Assembly (NCBI GenBank): GCA_029782135.1
Contig: JAKOVI010000119.1
Span: forward strand, 1 to 63,835
Reading direction: 5' to 3'
Source: Bacillota bacterium
GTDB taxonomy: Bacteria > Bacillota > UBA4882 > UBA10575
DNA length: 63,835 bases
Part shown: positions 53,757 to 62,174 of the stretch, piece by piece
Layout of the letters: every line of letters starts with the position of its first letter
Position numbering within the stretch: position 1 is the first letter of the stretch
Translations under genes and position numbers: made by a program
Notes under the pieces: generated by a model
The model's input: the letters and a program-made list of their open reading frames with translations, nothing else
Told to the model about the DNA's origin: nothing
Database searches by the model: none

Positions 53757-54488
53757 CTAATAGTTAAACCGCACACCAACCGAATAATAGGATTCCGGAT
53801 AGGTGATCCTCCCGCGCAGAGTGAGGGAGTAAATATTCACCCCGATTTCACCTATGTACAACGGTGTTGAACCAAAGAAATTGGCCTCACCGCAGAGAAA
53901 GACCGGCTTGGTATCGAGTTTGGCCCGCAATTGGTAGATATTCCCGGGCAGGGTCTCCATTGCAATTATGTGCTGGATAAACAGTTTGTTCACCCCACCG
54001 TACAATTGTAACACCGGCAATGGGTTGATCTCAATCCCGACCTCAAGTTTACCCGCATTAACCAAGAGTAAAGTATACAGGTCGGCATCCAAAACCACTT
54101 TGAAAAATTCCGGCCCGATTTTCCCTCCCAGGTTTATGCGGGGGAGAACAACCATTTTCTCTTCATCAAACATCAGAATTCCACCGACCCCGGTGTAAAA
54201 ATCACGGGTACCGCCTTTAAACGTTGCATTAAAGATCCCGGAATCTAAATATCCGGAGCCGAAAGTACCGTTGACCGCAATTACCCCCTGCGGGCCCAAT
54301 TTCTGGTAGCCGGCGAAATTATACGCATTCGCTTTGAAATAATTCAGTTCAAGGCTACCGGTTTGGCTTTCCTGCGGCCACCATTCGGTTGTCAAAAATA
54401 ACTCGTCCAAATAACCGGAGGCGGTTGCCGGAGCGGCGAACCAGACAAGGAACAGACAAAAGATCCAGGAGACCAGCAGTTTCTTCAT
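53757..54488 (-). CDS. Predicted outer-membrane beta-barrel protein
   Basis: 243 residues from the ATG at 54488, which follows AAGGAGG. A Sec signal peptide (LLVSWIFCLFLVWFAAPATA) is followed by alternating amphipathic strands and a C-terminal aromatic end (YYSVGVRFNY), the usual beta-barrel insertion signal. I do not recognise the family. In a diderm cell an outer-membrane location is likely. It is not clearly operonic with pepP, 43 bp downstream. Confidence 0.65.
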   Translation of the reverse strand: MKKLLVSWIFCLFLVWFAAPATASGYLDELFLTTEWWPQESQTGSLELNYFKANAYNFAGYQKLGPQGVIAVNGTFGSGYLDSGIFNATFKGGTRDFYTGVGGILMFDEEKMVVLPRINLGGKIGPEFFKVVLDADLYTLLLVNAGKLEVGIEINPLPVLQLYGGVNKLFIQHIIAMETLPGNIYQLRAKLDTKPVFLCGEANFFGSTPLYIGEIGVNIYSLTLRGRITYPESYYSVGVRFNY

Positions 54489-54717
54489 GTTATCCTCCTT
54501 TTTCGCAATGAACAAAGATAATCCAATTATAACAGAGTTCGTAAGAACTGGCACTAAAAACAAACAAAATTGAGCGGACTTTTTTACCGCGCCCAACTTA
54601 CCACTCCCCGCTCCCGCGAGCCGAAGCCCCTGCCGCCCTGAACCAATAACCGGGATCGCGCATAAGATATCATACGTTTTCCTATTAATTCTACCATAAG
54701 CGGAAGGAGTAAACAGA

Positions 54718-55083
54718 ATGAGTATGATTGCCCATCTTCCGACTGCCGACGCTTTAGCTTCTTCACCTGAGAACGACGAGATGAGCTACACCGTTTTATC
54801 GACCGAAGACCTCCAGCAACTGATCAACGCCCTCGACCTGAACCCGCAAGAACTCTTAGCGAAAAACCACCTCCGCCGGGTTGAGCAGATCTTCCCCGGA
54901 GCCGAACTGAAAATCCCGGGTTGGACGATCATCAAATACATCACCCGGGCCGGGGATACGATCGCTGCCCTAAGCAAACGCTTTAATATCCCCTCCTTCA
55001 TCATCATGCGGCTGAACGGTTTGACCACCGAGGTCACCCTCCAGGCCAGACAGGTGCTTTGCCTTCCGGAACCGTGCCGGTAA
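54718..55083 (+). CDS. LysM-domain protein
   Basis: 121 residues. One LysM domain near the C-terminus (IKYITRAGDTIAALSKRFNI PS...LNGL, about residues 68-112), preceded by a LysM-like degenerate segment (YTVLSTEDLQQLINALDLNP). No signal peptide is visible, as in several sporulation LysM proteins. Possible spore-coat or peptidoglycan binding. CGGAAGGAG precedes the ATG. Confidence 0.78.
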   Translation: MSMIAHLPTADALASSPENDEMSYTVLSTEDLQQLINALDLNPQELLAKNHLRRVEQIFPGAELKIPGWTIIKYITRAGDTIAALSKRFNIPSFIIMRLNGLTTEVTLQARQVLCLPEPCR

Positions 55084-55249
55084 GAGGCCGGATTAACTCC
55101 GGCCAACGGACATTTCTCCGTTCGAAAAAAAATTCAAAGCCCCGAAAACGTGGACAAGCTTTTTTCCGACCAACCGGCAGGATTGGCTTGACTTTACCTT
55201 GTTTTTGTGGAAAAATACGTTTTAGCCCAACGAGACAGGAGAGTAGTTG

Positions 55250-56596
55250 ATGAAAGATTTAACTCAAGGATCCGAAGCAAAACTGATCTTTAATTTTGCC
55301 CTCCCCATGCTGATCGGGAATGTTTTTCAGCAATTATACAACACCGTCGACAGTATCATCGTCGGGAATACAATTGGCAAAGAAGCGCTGGCCGCGGTAG
55401 GGGCCAGCTTCCCCATTATTTTTCTGCTCGTTGCTTTAATCATGGGGGTGACGATGGGCGCGACGATCCTGATTGCTCAGTTTTTCGGCGCCCGTCAGAT
55501 GGATGAAGTAAAAAAGACGATCGATACCACCTATCTTTTTGTCTTCTTTGCCGCCCTCGGCGCGACCGCCATCGGCCTCGCCACCAGCAGCCCGATCCTC
55601 AGGCTTTTAAAGACCCCGACCGAGATCTTTCCCCTCGCCAAAGAATACCTGGATATCATTTTTGCGGGGATCATTGTCATGTTCGGGTACAACACGATCA
55701 GCGCCGTCCTGAGGGGGCTGGGTGATTCCCTCACCCCGCTTTATTTCTTGATCATCGCCACCTTAGTCAACATCATCTTCGACCTGGTCTTTATCAAGGT
55801 CTTTCACTGGGGCGTCGCCGGAGCTGCCTGGGCGACCGTCCTCGCGCAAGGAATCTCTTTCCTGCTTGGACTGGTCTACCTCCATAAAACGCACGAGCTC
55901 TTCACCTTTAACCCCCGGAAGATGACCTTTAACCGCGGGATCTTTTTGGCCGGTTTAAAAATCGGCCTCCCGAGCGGCATCCAACAGACGCTCGTCGCCA
56001 CCGGGATGATAGCCCTCTCCCGGATCGTCAACAGTTTTGGTACCAATGCCGTCGCCGCCTATACCGCAGCCGGCCGCCTCGATTCCTTCGCCTCGATGCC
56101 CGCCATGAACCTGAGTGTGGCGCTCTCTTCCTTTGTCGGGCAAAATCTCGGCGCCAACAAGCCGGAACGGGTGAAAAAAGGCTACCGTGCCACTTTAGGA
56201 ATGGCGACTTTAATCTCCCTCGCCATAACCCTGACCGTGATCCTCTTCGGCCCCCAGTTGGTGAGGATCTTTAACCAGGATCCGGCCGTGATTACGATCG
56301 GCAGCGAATATCTGGTGATCGTCGGATCTTTCTATTTTGTCTTCTCCACCATGTTCGTGACCAACGGCGTCTTAAGGGGGGCGGGTGACACGCTCATCCC
56401 GATGTTCTTTACTGTTTGCTCCCTCTGGCTGATCCGGGTCCCGCTCGCCGCCTTCCTCGCGTCGCGGATAGGCACCAACGGGATCTGGTGGGCGATCCCG
56501 ATCGCCTGGGTCGTCGGCGCCATACTCAGTGTCAGCTACTACCGCTCCGGACGCTGGAAACGCAAAGTGGTGGTCAAACCCAACCCTGCCTCTTGA
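55250..56596 (+). CDS. MATE family efflux transporter
   Basis: 448 residues with twelve membrane segments in two MatE halves: LIFNFALPMLIGNVFQQLYN, VDSIIVGNTIGKEALAAVGA, then in the second half GLPSGIQQTLVATGMIALSR and SFVGQNLGANKPERVKKGYR. Na+- or H+-driven export of cationic compounds. AGGAGAG lies before the ATG at 55250; TTG at 55247 is an alternative. Confidence 0.95.
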   Translation: MKDLTQGSEAKLIFNFALPMLIGNVFQQLYNTVDSIIVGNTIGKEALAAVGASFPIIFLLVALIMGVTMGATILIAQFFGARQMDEVKKTIDTTYLFVFFAALGATAIGLATSSPILRLLKTPTEIFPLAKEYLDIIFAGIIVMFGYNTISAVLRGLGDSLTPLYFLIIATLVNIIFDLVFIKVFHWGVAGAAWATVLAQGISFLLGLVYLHKTHELFTFNPRKMTFNRGIFLAGLKIGLPSGIQQTLVATGMIALSRIVNSFGTNAVAAYTAAGRLDSFASMPAMNLSVALSSFVGQNLGANKPERVKKGYRATLGMATLISLAITLTVILFGPQLVRIFNQDPAVITIGSEYLVIVGSFYFVFSTMFVTNGVLRGAGDTLIPMFFTVCSLWLIRVPLAAFLASRIGTNGIWWAIPIAWVVGAILSVSYYRSGRWKRKVVVKPNPAS

Positions 56597-56609
56597 TTCA
56601 TCCTCTTTT

Positions 56610-56638
56610 GACCGGAAACCAATTCCGGTCTTTTTTTC
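56610..56638 (+). terminator. Rho-independent terminator after the MATE gene
   Basis: GACCGGAA (56610-56617) with TTCCGGTC (56623-56630), loop ACCAA, followed by seven T. Confidence 0.88.
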
Positions 56639-56641
56639 AGG

Positions 56642-57631
56642 CTATTCTTCTGTGACAACCCCTTCTTGCTCCTGGATCAGCCGGACATAAAGGAGCAACT
56701 CCTTCCGGGAGTTCACGTTCAACTTGGCATAGATCCGTTTATTGTGGGTCTTAATCGTATTAATGGAGAGGCACAGGATCTCCGCGATCTCCTTCGCGGT
56801 GTACCCTTTAATGTAAAGGTTGAAGACGGAGCGCTCGGCAGGGGAGAGGGTCGCAATATTTTTGACAAAATCCTGGAAGAGGGGGGAGTTTTTCGTCACT
56901 TCCTCCGCCGGCAACTGCGTACTGGCAGCCGAATCCTGCGCGGCTAAAAAAGCAAACAGATCATCGATCTCTTGAATATTCGTCTTTTCGTAGGTGGACA
57001 CTTTGCCGTCCTTCACCTTCTGCAGGGCGCCGACCACCGGCGCGATTTGGTGACGGCTGATTAAGGCAGCAGCCCCCACGCTAAAAGCGAGCAGCAGAAA
57101 GAGCAAGATTAAAAAGCGCCGGTTGTGCTCTCGAATACTGGCCCTTAAATCTTGTTCCGGCATGAGAATCGCCAAGGCCCATTCATTTCCGGAAAAGACC
57201 GCATCCTTCGGGTAAATGTTTATTGTTTGGTGGAGCCCTGTGTATGTAGAGCCGTCCGCGGCAAAATAAGTTGAGAGGCCGTTCTCCTGGGTTTTGAAGG
57301 GTAAAGGACCGCCGTTTTGTAAGGGAAGCGCCGTGTAATTCCCGGCGTACATTGCTTTTGAAGCGTCCAGCTCATTCCTTTGTTCCGGTGCGAGCATGGC
57401 AAAGACCCGGGTGTAGGTGGAACTGGCCGGGGTATTTTGCAGTTTGAACAACATCGCACTGACCTCGAACCCGCAAACCCCGATCACAGAGCCATCGGAA
57501 GTGATCAGCGGGACACAAAGCAACATCACTTTCTCAAAATTGCCCGCCAACACGCTACTTGGGTTCCAGTAATACAGGCGTGACAGCGGAAGGGTACTCC
57601 CCTTTGCCGCGTTCATCGTGGTGAAAAAAAA
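56642..57631 (-). CDS. LuxR-type membrane regulator, downstream half (HTH); split by an A9 run
   Basis: C-terminal part of a membrane-bound one-component regulator. It includes the end of an extracytoplasmic sensing domain (LYYWNPSSVLAGNFEKVMLL; GSVIGVCGFEVSAML), a membrane segment (FLILLFLLLAFSVGAAALIS), a short linker and a LuxR/GerE DNA-binding domain at the C-terminus (LSPAERSVFNLYIKGYTAKE then IAEILCLSINTIKTHNKRIY). It has no convincing start of its own: the first ATG (57616) lacks a ribosome binding site. It reads on naturally from the gene half at 57555-58277 if one base is removed from the nine-base A/T run at 57624-57632. Confidence 0.8.
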   Translation of the reverse strand, partial: FFFTTMNAAKGSTLPLSRLYYWNPSSVLAGNFEKVMLLCVPLITSDGSVIGVCGFEVSAMLFKLQNTPASSTYTRVFAMLAPEQRNELDASKAMYAGNYTALPLQNGGPLPFKTQENGLSTYFAADGSTYTGLHQTINIYPKDAVFSGNEWALAILMPEQDLRASIREHNRRFLILLFLLLAFSVGAAALISRHQIAPVVGALQKVKDGKVSTYEKTNIQEIDDLFAFLAAQDSAASTQLPAEEVTKNSPLFQDFVKNIATLSPAERSVFNLYIKGYTAKEIAEILCLSINTIKTHNKRIYAKLNVNSRKELLLYVRLIQEQEGVVTEE

Positions 57632-58277
57632 AGTCCCCCGGTTCCACCTGGAATTCCATTTGCCATTGGGGCAGCATGTTAAGGCCTTTTTGCCGGGCAA
57701 TGGAAGCGGGCCCCCGTAAAAAGCGGATCGCCGGGAAAGCGAGGTTAATCACATTGGGTTCCATGTTCTTCAAAAAAAGCCCGGCCCGGGAAGTTTCCGC
57801 GGTGGCGAGCGCCGGATTGATCGTAGCATCCAGAACCACAAAAGCCCCGCTGCTCTTGTTCTTTTCCAAGGCGGCGACCAGTAACTCGAAGGATTCGTTA
57901 AGGATTGACTCCAAAAGGTGGGGATGGTTCTTAAGCTGGGACGGGGGTAGACCTTCTGCTTGCAGCCTGTTTTCGATTTGTTCGCTTAAACGCTTCGAGA
58001 GCGTAACTCCTTCGACCGAGAGGATCCCGAATTCCCGGGCAACATTCCCGGCAATATGTTTGAGTTCATTCCGTAAAAAGAGATAACACTCGTTCAACCC
58101 AACCGAGAAAGCTCCGGTGGAAAAGAGGATCAAGATTAACCCCAGCATAACGGCTGTTAAAAAAAATGATAAAAAAAGTAAAAGAGCGCCGTTGCAGGGA
58201 AAGCCTGTTCCTTTTCGGAAAGAGAGCTGGCTTAAGCATCTTCGTACACCTTCACTGGATTCTTCAAGGGTTGACAA
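57555..58277 (-). CDS. LuxR-type membrane regulator, upstream half (sensor)
   Basis: N-terminal part of the same regulator. A short cytoplasmic lead, one membrane segment (LLLFLSFFLTAVMLGLILIL) and the first part of a dCache-like extracytoplasmic sensing domain (LLESILNESFELLVAALEKN; GAFVVLDATINPAL). After GDFFF, encoded by the T9 run, this frame soon ends at 57555, while the other frame continues the domain. The start is TTG at 58277, overlapping the end of the solute-binding-protein gene by 14 bases, so both genes are transcribed together. Confidence 0.75.
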   Translation of the reverse strand: MSTLEESSEGVRRCLSQLSFRKGTGFPCNGALLLFLSFFLTAVMLGLILILFSTGAFSVGLNECYLFLRNELKHIAGNVAREFGILSVEGVTLSKRLSEQIENRLQAEGLPPSQLKNHPHLLESILNESFELLVAALEKNKSSGAFVVLDATINPALATAETSRAGLFLKNMEPNVINLAFPAIRFLRGPASIARQKGLNMLPQWQMEFQVEPGDFFFHHDERGKGEYPSAVTPVLLEPK

Positions 58278-59625
58278 AGTCCTGATAAAGCTCTTCGCTC
58301 ACCACAGACAATGCTTTTTGCCCCTTGAGAACACTCTTCCTTCCTTCCGACATTATCTGTTTCAACTTGGTCTCGTATTCTTTGCTTAACCTGTCTAATT
58401 GCTCGTAGTTGGGCGGGACCACGAAGGTGTATTCCCCGTACATCTGAGCAGCCGCCTCCAACAACTTCTTTAGATTCTGGGTCTTCGCCGTTTTGATCTC
58501 CCGCTTGATATTGTTTTCAAACGCTTCTTTGGTAACGGGCAGATAACCGGTGGAAGAGACAAAACGCATATTCTGCGCCGGTTGGGTGAACCATTTCAAA
58601 AACAACACGGCAGCATATTCTTTTTCGGGCGTCGAGTGCCGGACGCACATCCCGCTGCCGCGCTGCAAGGCCAGTTTGGCGCTGCCTTGGAAGGTCGGGT
58701 AAGGCAAGATTGTATATGTAACAATCTCGGTCGTATTATCAGGGTAAGTGATACGGTCGCCATAAAAAAGGATCCCGGCGGTCGAGCCGATGGAGCAGAC
58801 GATCTCACCGGTCTTGGACAGATCGGAGGAATAGCTGTTCGTGACCGCATAACCGCCGGCCAGCGCGGGCAGAACACTAAAATTCCATACCGGCTTGAAA
58901 AGTTCTGAAGCGGTATTCAGGTGATCCGGGTAGATAAACTCCCCACCCAACTGGGCCATCCCGACATGGGCAATATTAAACCAGGAGTCGGCCGTGAAGA
59001 ATGTCTTCCCGTCATTGTCTTGATCGGGAGTGAGGGCATCCGTCCATTGATAATATTTAACCGCCGCGTCGGCAATCCCCTCGAAGGTGGCGAGACTCTC
59101 CAGCTTGACACCGGTTGCGGCGGAAAAACGGTCAAACAGTGTCTGATTGACAAACAAGACCTCGGTCGATTTGGCAATCGGGAAAACATAGAGCTTCCCG
59201 TCGTCGAGCCTGCCTTCCTCAATAAACTGCGGCAGGTAGGCATCGAGTTCTTTCGGAGTGAATTGATCATCCAAGGGGGTGAGCAATCCTTGTTTCGCAA
59301 GGATCAGCGCAGTTTTAGGGTAAGCGGTTACGAGATCAGGCATCTCCGGGGCGCCGGGATCGCCGGCGGCGATCATCATCAGTTTTTCTTGAAGATCTTT
59401 GGAGGCTGAAATGGAGGTAACACTGATGATCACGCCTTTTTTCCGCCCGACTGTGCTGTTAAACTCATCAACCAATTCGTCCATCACGCTCTGCATCTGA
59501 CCGCCATAGTTGTGCCACATCGTAACCGTCACCGGTTTTTTGGGATCAAGCTTTACACGCTCGCACCCAAACGACAAGAAAGCTGTCAAAAGACAGACAA
59601 GGATCAGGGAGACTCTTTTCTTCAT
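58264..59625 (-). CDS. Extracellular solute-binding lipoprotein (family 1, UgpB/MalE-like)
   Basis: 453 residues from the ATG at 59625 (GGAGGCGG upstream). Lipoprotein signal with lipobox Cys (LVCLLTAFLSFGCER). Family 1 binding-protein features: PVTVTMWHNYGGQMQSVMDE, PDLVTAYPKTALIL, YVFPIAKSTEVLFVNQTLFD, QRGSGMCVRHSTPEKEYAAV. Such proteins deliver sugars or glycerol phosphate to ABC importers. No permease or ATPase gene is adjacent; the partner is a membrane LuxR-type regulator, so a ligand-sensing role is possible. Confidence 0.9.
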   Translation of the reverse strand: MKKRVSLILVCLLTAFLSFGCERVKLDPKKPVTVTMWHNYGGQMQSVMDELVDEFNSTVGRKKGVIISVTSISASKDLQEKLMMIAAGDPGAPEMPDLVTAYPKTALILAKQGLLTPLDDQFTPKELDAYLPQFIEEGRLDDGKLYVFPIAKSTEVLFVNQTLFDRFSAATGVKLESLATFEGIADAAVKYYQWTDALTPDQDNDGKTFFTADSWFNIAHVGMAQLGGEFIYPDHLNTASELFKPVWNFSVLPALAGGYAVTNSYSSDLSKTGEIVCSIGSTAGILFYGDRITYPDNTTEIVTYTILPYPTFQGSAKLALQRGSGMCVRHSTPEKEYAAVLFLKWFTQPAQNMRFVSSTGYLPVTKEAFENNIKREIKTAKTQNLKKLLEAAAQMYGEYTFVVPPNYEQLDRLSKEYETKLKQIMSEGRKSVLKGQKALSVVSEELYQDFVNP

Positions 59626-59645
59626 AAGAACCGCCTCCATTTTCC

Positions 59646-59748
59646 GGCGTAACCTTTTATTACATTACGCCATGCTTTATCAACCCGCCCGCAAAATCAC
59701 CCCAAAAATCACCCTTGTTTTGCTACCTTAATCACCCCTGGGGTGATT
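59646..59748. promoter_or_regulatory. Repeated AATCACCC boxes between divergent regulator and binding-protein genes
   Basis: AATCACCCC at 59695-59703, AATCACCC at 59707-59714, AATCACCCC at 59730-59738, and an inverted GGGGTGATT at 59740-59748 that forms a 19-bp palindrome with the third. A further inverted repeat, GGCGTAA/TTACGCC (59646-59671), lies nearer the binding-protein gene. This looks like an operator cluster for the SARP- or LuxR-type regulator. Confidence 0.55.
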
Positions 59749-59913
59749 ATATTTTTTTACTTATCCCGTATAGTTATGGTGGAATGACCCAACAAAATCC
59801 GGATGGCAAAGAAGAAAATCCCTCATTATTCTATTCTATCAATTATTAACATGAAGTCAATAAGATGGATAATTATGGTGTTTAATCCCATATGACAAGG
59901 GGGAAAGGCCGCG

Positions 59914-61122
59914 ATGGGTTTCCACCAATCCTCGGAAGCGAATTTAAAGACCAATAACCTGGCCTATTTGGGTTTTATCAAGCTTTTCGATCATTCCTTT
60001 CCGGCAAATAACCAGGTCGTCAATCTCCGGGATAAATATAACGCACTTGATTTAGCCGAGTATTATTTCCGGTGCGGGATGGACGTTTCCCGTCAGGTGA
60101 GCGAGGACCGCTTTTTCCAAACCCTCAGCCGTTCCTTTTTGGCCTTCGTTGCGGCGCGGAAAGGAGAATGGGATGAGGCGTTAAAGCTGGCGGAGGAAGC
60201 TTTCGCTGAGGCCTTAACACAAGGAGGGGCAATTGTCCCACTTTGCGAGCTCCTCTTCAGTGCAATCCTCTTGGAGAGCGGGGATCACGAGCAGGCCCGG
60301 AAACGGATGGCCAACTCGCTCGAATTCTTGAAAAGAATAGCTGTTGAGACCACAGGCAAAGATGCTTATCTCTTTAGAATTCAAATGTTCGGCCCCATCC
60401 GGGTCTTCCATGGCGGACAGGAGATTAATACCGCCCAGTGGCGGACGGTCAAATCGCGCCACCTTTTGGCCTACCTTGCCCATCAGGATAAACCGGTCAG
60501 TACCGATCAGATCATCGAGGATCTCTGGCCGTATGTTGAGCCGGATAAAGCAATCGCTTTGTTCCACACCACCCTTTACTATCTGCGCCGCCTCTTGCAA
60601 CAGTTTACGACGGAAGAGATGATTATCCGTGGTTCCAAACGTTACCAACTCCGGCCCGGTTCCGTCTTCATCGACCGTTTTGAATTCGAGAAAAATGCCC
60701 GTTTAGCTTTGGAAAAAGAAATGTCCACCGAGTTGGCGGAACAGCTGGAAAGCACCATCTTGCTTTACCGGGGAGATTACCTCGAGGATCTTGACTACCA
60801 ATGGATCGCGCCTGTTCAAGAGCGATTACGGAATTTAAACATGGAACTTCGACAGAAGCTGGCCATCTTTTACCTGCAAAATAAGATGCCGGCCAAAGCC
60901 TTGCTTCACTTGCAGCAATTGATGGCCTTGAACCCTTACTCCGAAACAACGCTCAAACTACTCCTTACCGCCTGTGCGGAAATGGGTGATCAAGCAGCGG
61001 CGATCAAACACTATCTGGCCTTTACGAGAAATATCGCCAAGGAATTGGGCCTGCAACCATCGGCCGAGCTAAAAAAGTATTTTTCGAACATCGTAAAAGA
61101 AAAGAGTAAAGCCGCTTTATAA
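59914..61122 (+). CDS. SARP/BTAD-type transcriptional regulator
   Basis: 402 residues. The N-terminal ~150 residues are helical and TPR-like (LAEYYFRCGMDVSRQVSEDR; EWDEALKLAEEAFAEAL). An OmpR-type winged helix follows (about 155-245: FRIQMFGPIRVFHGGQEINT; SRHLLAYLAHQDKPVSTDQI), then a BTAD domain (about 250-395: GDYLEDLDYQWIAPVQERLR; LLLTACAEMGDQAAAIKHYL). Such proteins bind short direct repeats and activate transcription. Targets may be the AATCACCC boxes upstream. GGGGGAAAGG precedes the ATG. Confidence 0.88.
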   Translation: MGFHQSSEANLKTNNLAYLGFIKLFDHSFPANNQVVNLRDKYNALDLAEYYFRCGMDVSRQVSEDRFFQTLSRSFLAFVAARKGEWDEALKLAEEAFAEALTQGGAIVPLCELLFSAILLESGDHEQARKRMANSLEFLKRIAVETTGKDAYLFRIQMFGPIRVFHGGQEINTAQWRTVKSRHLLAYLAHQDKPVSTDQIIEDLWPYVEPDKAIALFHTTLYYLRRLLQQFTTEEMIIRGSKRYQLRPGSVFIDRFEFEKNARLALEKEMSTELAEQLESTILLYRGDYLEDLDYQWIAPVQERLRNLNMELRQKLAIFYLQNKMPAKALLHLQQLMALNPYSETTLKLLLTACAEMGDQAAAIKHYLAFTRNIAKELGLQPSAELKKYFSNIVKEKSKAAL

Positions 61123-61140
61123 GCGGCTTTACTCTTTTTA
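61101..61140 (+). terminator. Bidirectional terminator between SARP and CsgG-type genes
   Basis: A perfect 17-bp stem (61101-61117 with 61121-61137; core AAGCCGCTT/AAGCGGCTT) with a TAT loop, overlapping the SARP stop codon and flanked by A and T runs. It can serve both convergent genes. Confidence 0.92.
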
Positions 61141-61185
61141 AAAAACGGATCTTTGCCAAGCTATCCTCTTATTTTTTTGTCCTTT

Positions 61186-62136
61186 TTATTTTTGCTGGAC
61201 CGGATCCCCAACCGCCGGGGTCAGGCTACCGCTTAATTTCTTCACAACCGTACAGGTTGCGGAGCGCTCCTTGACCTCGGTCACCTTAATCTCGGCTACA
61301 TCTTCCGTAACTTCATCAATGACCTCGCCGCTAAACGGATCTTTTACCACCTCAAGCACCCGCTTAATGACGAAAACCATATCCATCTTGACCCCCGATG
61401 AGGAACCGATATTCAGGATGACCCGGTCACCCGAAGCGTAAGCAACTACACCCTTTATTTTCGCGGCTTGGGACGGTTTCCGGCCGCTGCTGTAGGCTTG
61501 ATCGGCAAGTTGTTCCGATGCGGAAGCCACCGCCTCACGCAGGGCAATACCCAAATTGGTGGTACGGAATTGATCACTGCCGAGGGCAACCCTACTCCAA
61601 TCCACTTCCACCGACAGGTTGGTGCTGCGTTTTTCCCCACGCCCGGTGACGCTGGCGATAATCTCCGCCGTAGTGGTATCAACGAGGCGGGCATCGATCG
61701 CCACGATCGCGTTGGTACTCTTGACCCCCAACCCAAGACCCTTGGAGAAACTTACACCGCTTACTTCGGCCGATTTAAGACTAAATTCGGTGACCCTGCC
61801 CATCACCAGGAAATCAACGCCTAAAATTTTCCCAATGGCCGAGGCGGTCTTGGGATCAACCCTGCCGCTTTGCCCGAAATCCTGTTCGGCCAAGACCTTA
61901 TCAATCTGTTCCCGTTCGATCAGCCTGAATTTTTTGGTCTTCAACAACTCGGTGACGAACTCGTCGGAGACCCCCTTACCGACATCCCAATGGCCCTCAT
62001 CCCACCAACGATTTTGGATCGAACCGTCGTCAAAGGGGAGGACCGCAATTTTGTAGAGCTCCTGAGCACCGGCTGTTTGTAAGATCAGAGCGGTAAAAAC
62101 GACTAACAACAACCACAAGAAGAATCTCCGTTTCAT
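61186..62136 (-). CDS. CsgG/HfaB-family protein
   Basis: 316 residues with a Sec signal peptide (FLWLLLVVFTALILQTAGAQ). The CsgG-type domain shows KIAVLPFDDGSIQN, FRLIEREQIDKVLAEQ, GKILGVDFLVMGRVTEFSL and a conserved transmembrane-hairpin region, followed by an FlgT-C-like module (GVVAYASGDRVILNIGSSSG). CsgG forms an outer-membrane pore for curli. No lipobox Cys is present, unlike E. coli CsgG, and no curli genes are near, so the role is open. GGAGGTG precedes the ATG. Confidence 0.85.
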   Translation of the reverse strand: MKRRFFLWLLLVVFTALILQTAGAQELYKIAVLPFDDGSIQNRWWDEGHWDVGKGVSDEFVTELLKTKKFRLIEREQIDKVLAEQDFGQSGRVDPKTASAIGKILGVDFLVMGRVTEFSLKSAEVSGVSFSKGLGLGVKSTNAIVAIDARLVDTTTAEIIASVTGRGEKRSTNLSVEVDWSRVALGSDQFRTTNLGIALREAVASASEQLADQAYSSGRKPSQAAKIKGVVAYASGDRVILNIGSSSGVKMDMVFVIKRVLEVVKDPFSGEVIDEVTEDVAEIKVTEVKERSATCTVVKKLSGSLTPAVGDPVQQK

Positions 62137-62174
62137 TAAAACACCTCCAATTTTTATTTAAACCGCCAGGAATA

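Noticed and set aside
55088-55106. GGCCGGA/TCCGGCC hairpin after the LysM gene as a terminator
   Set aside because: A short seven-base stem without a T tract. It may stabilise the 3' end, but I cannot call it a terminator.
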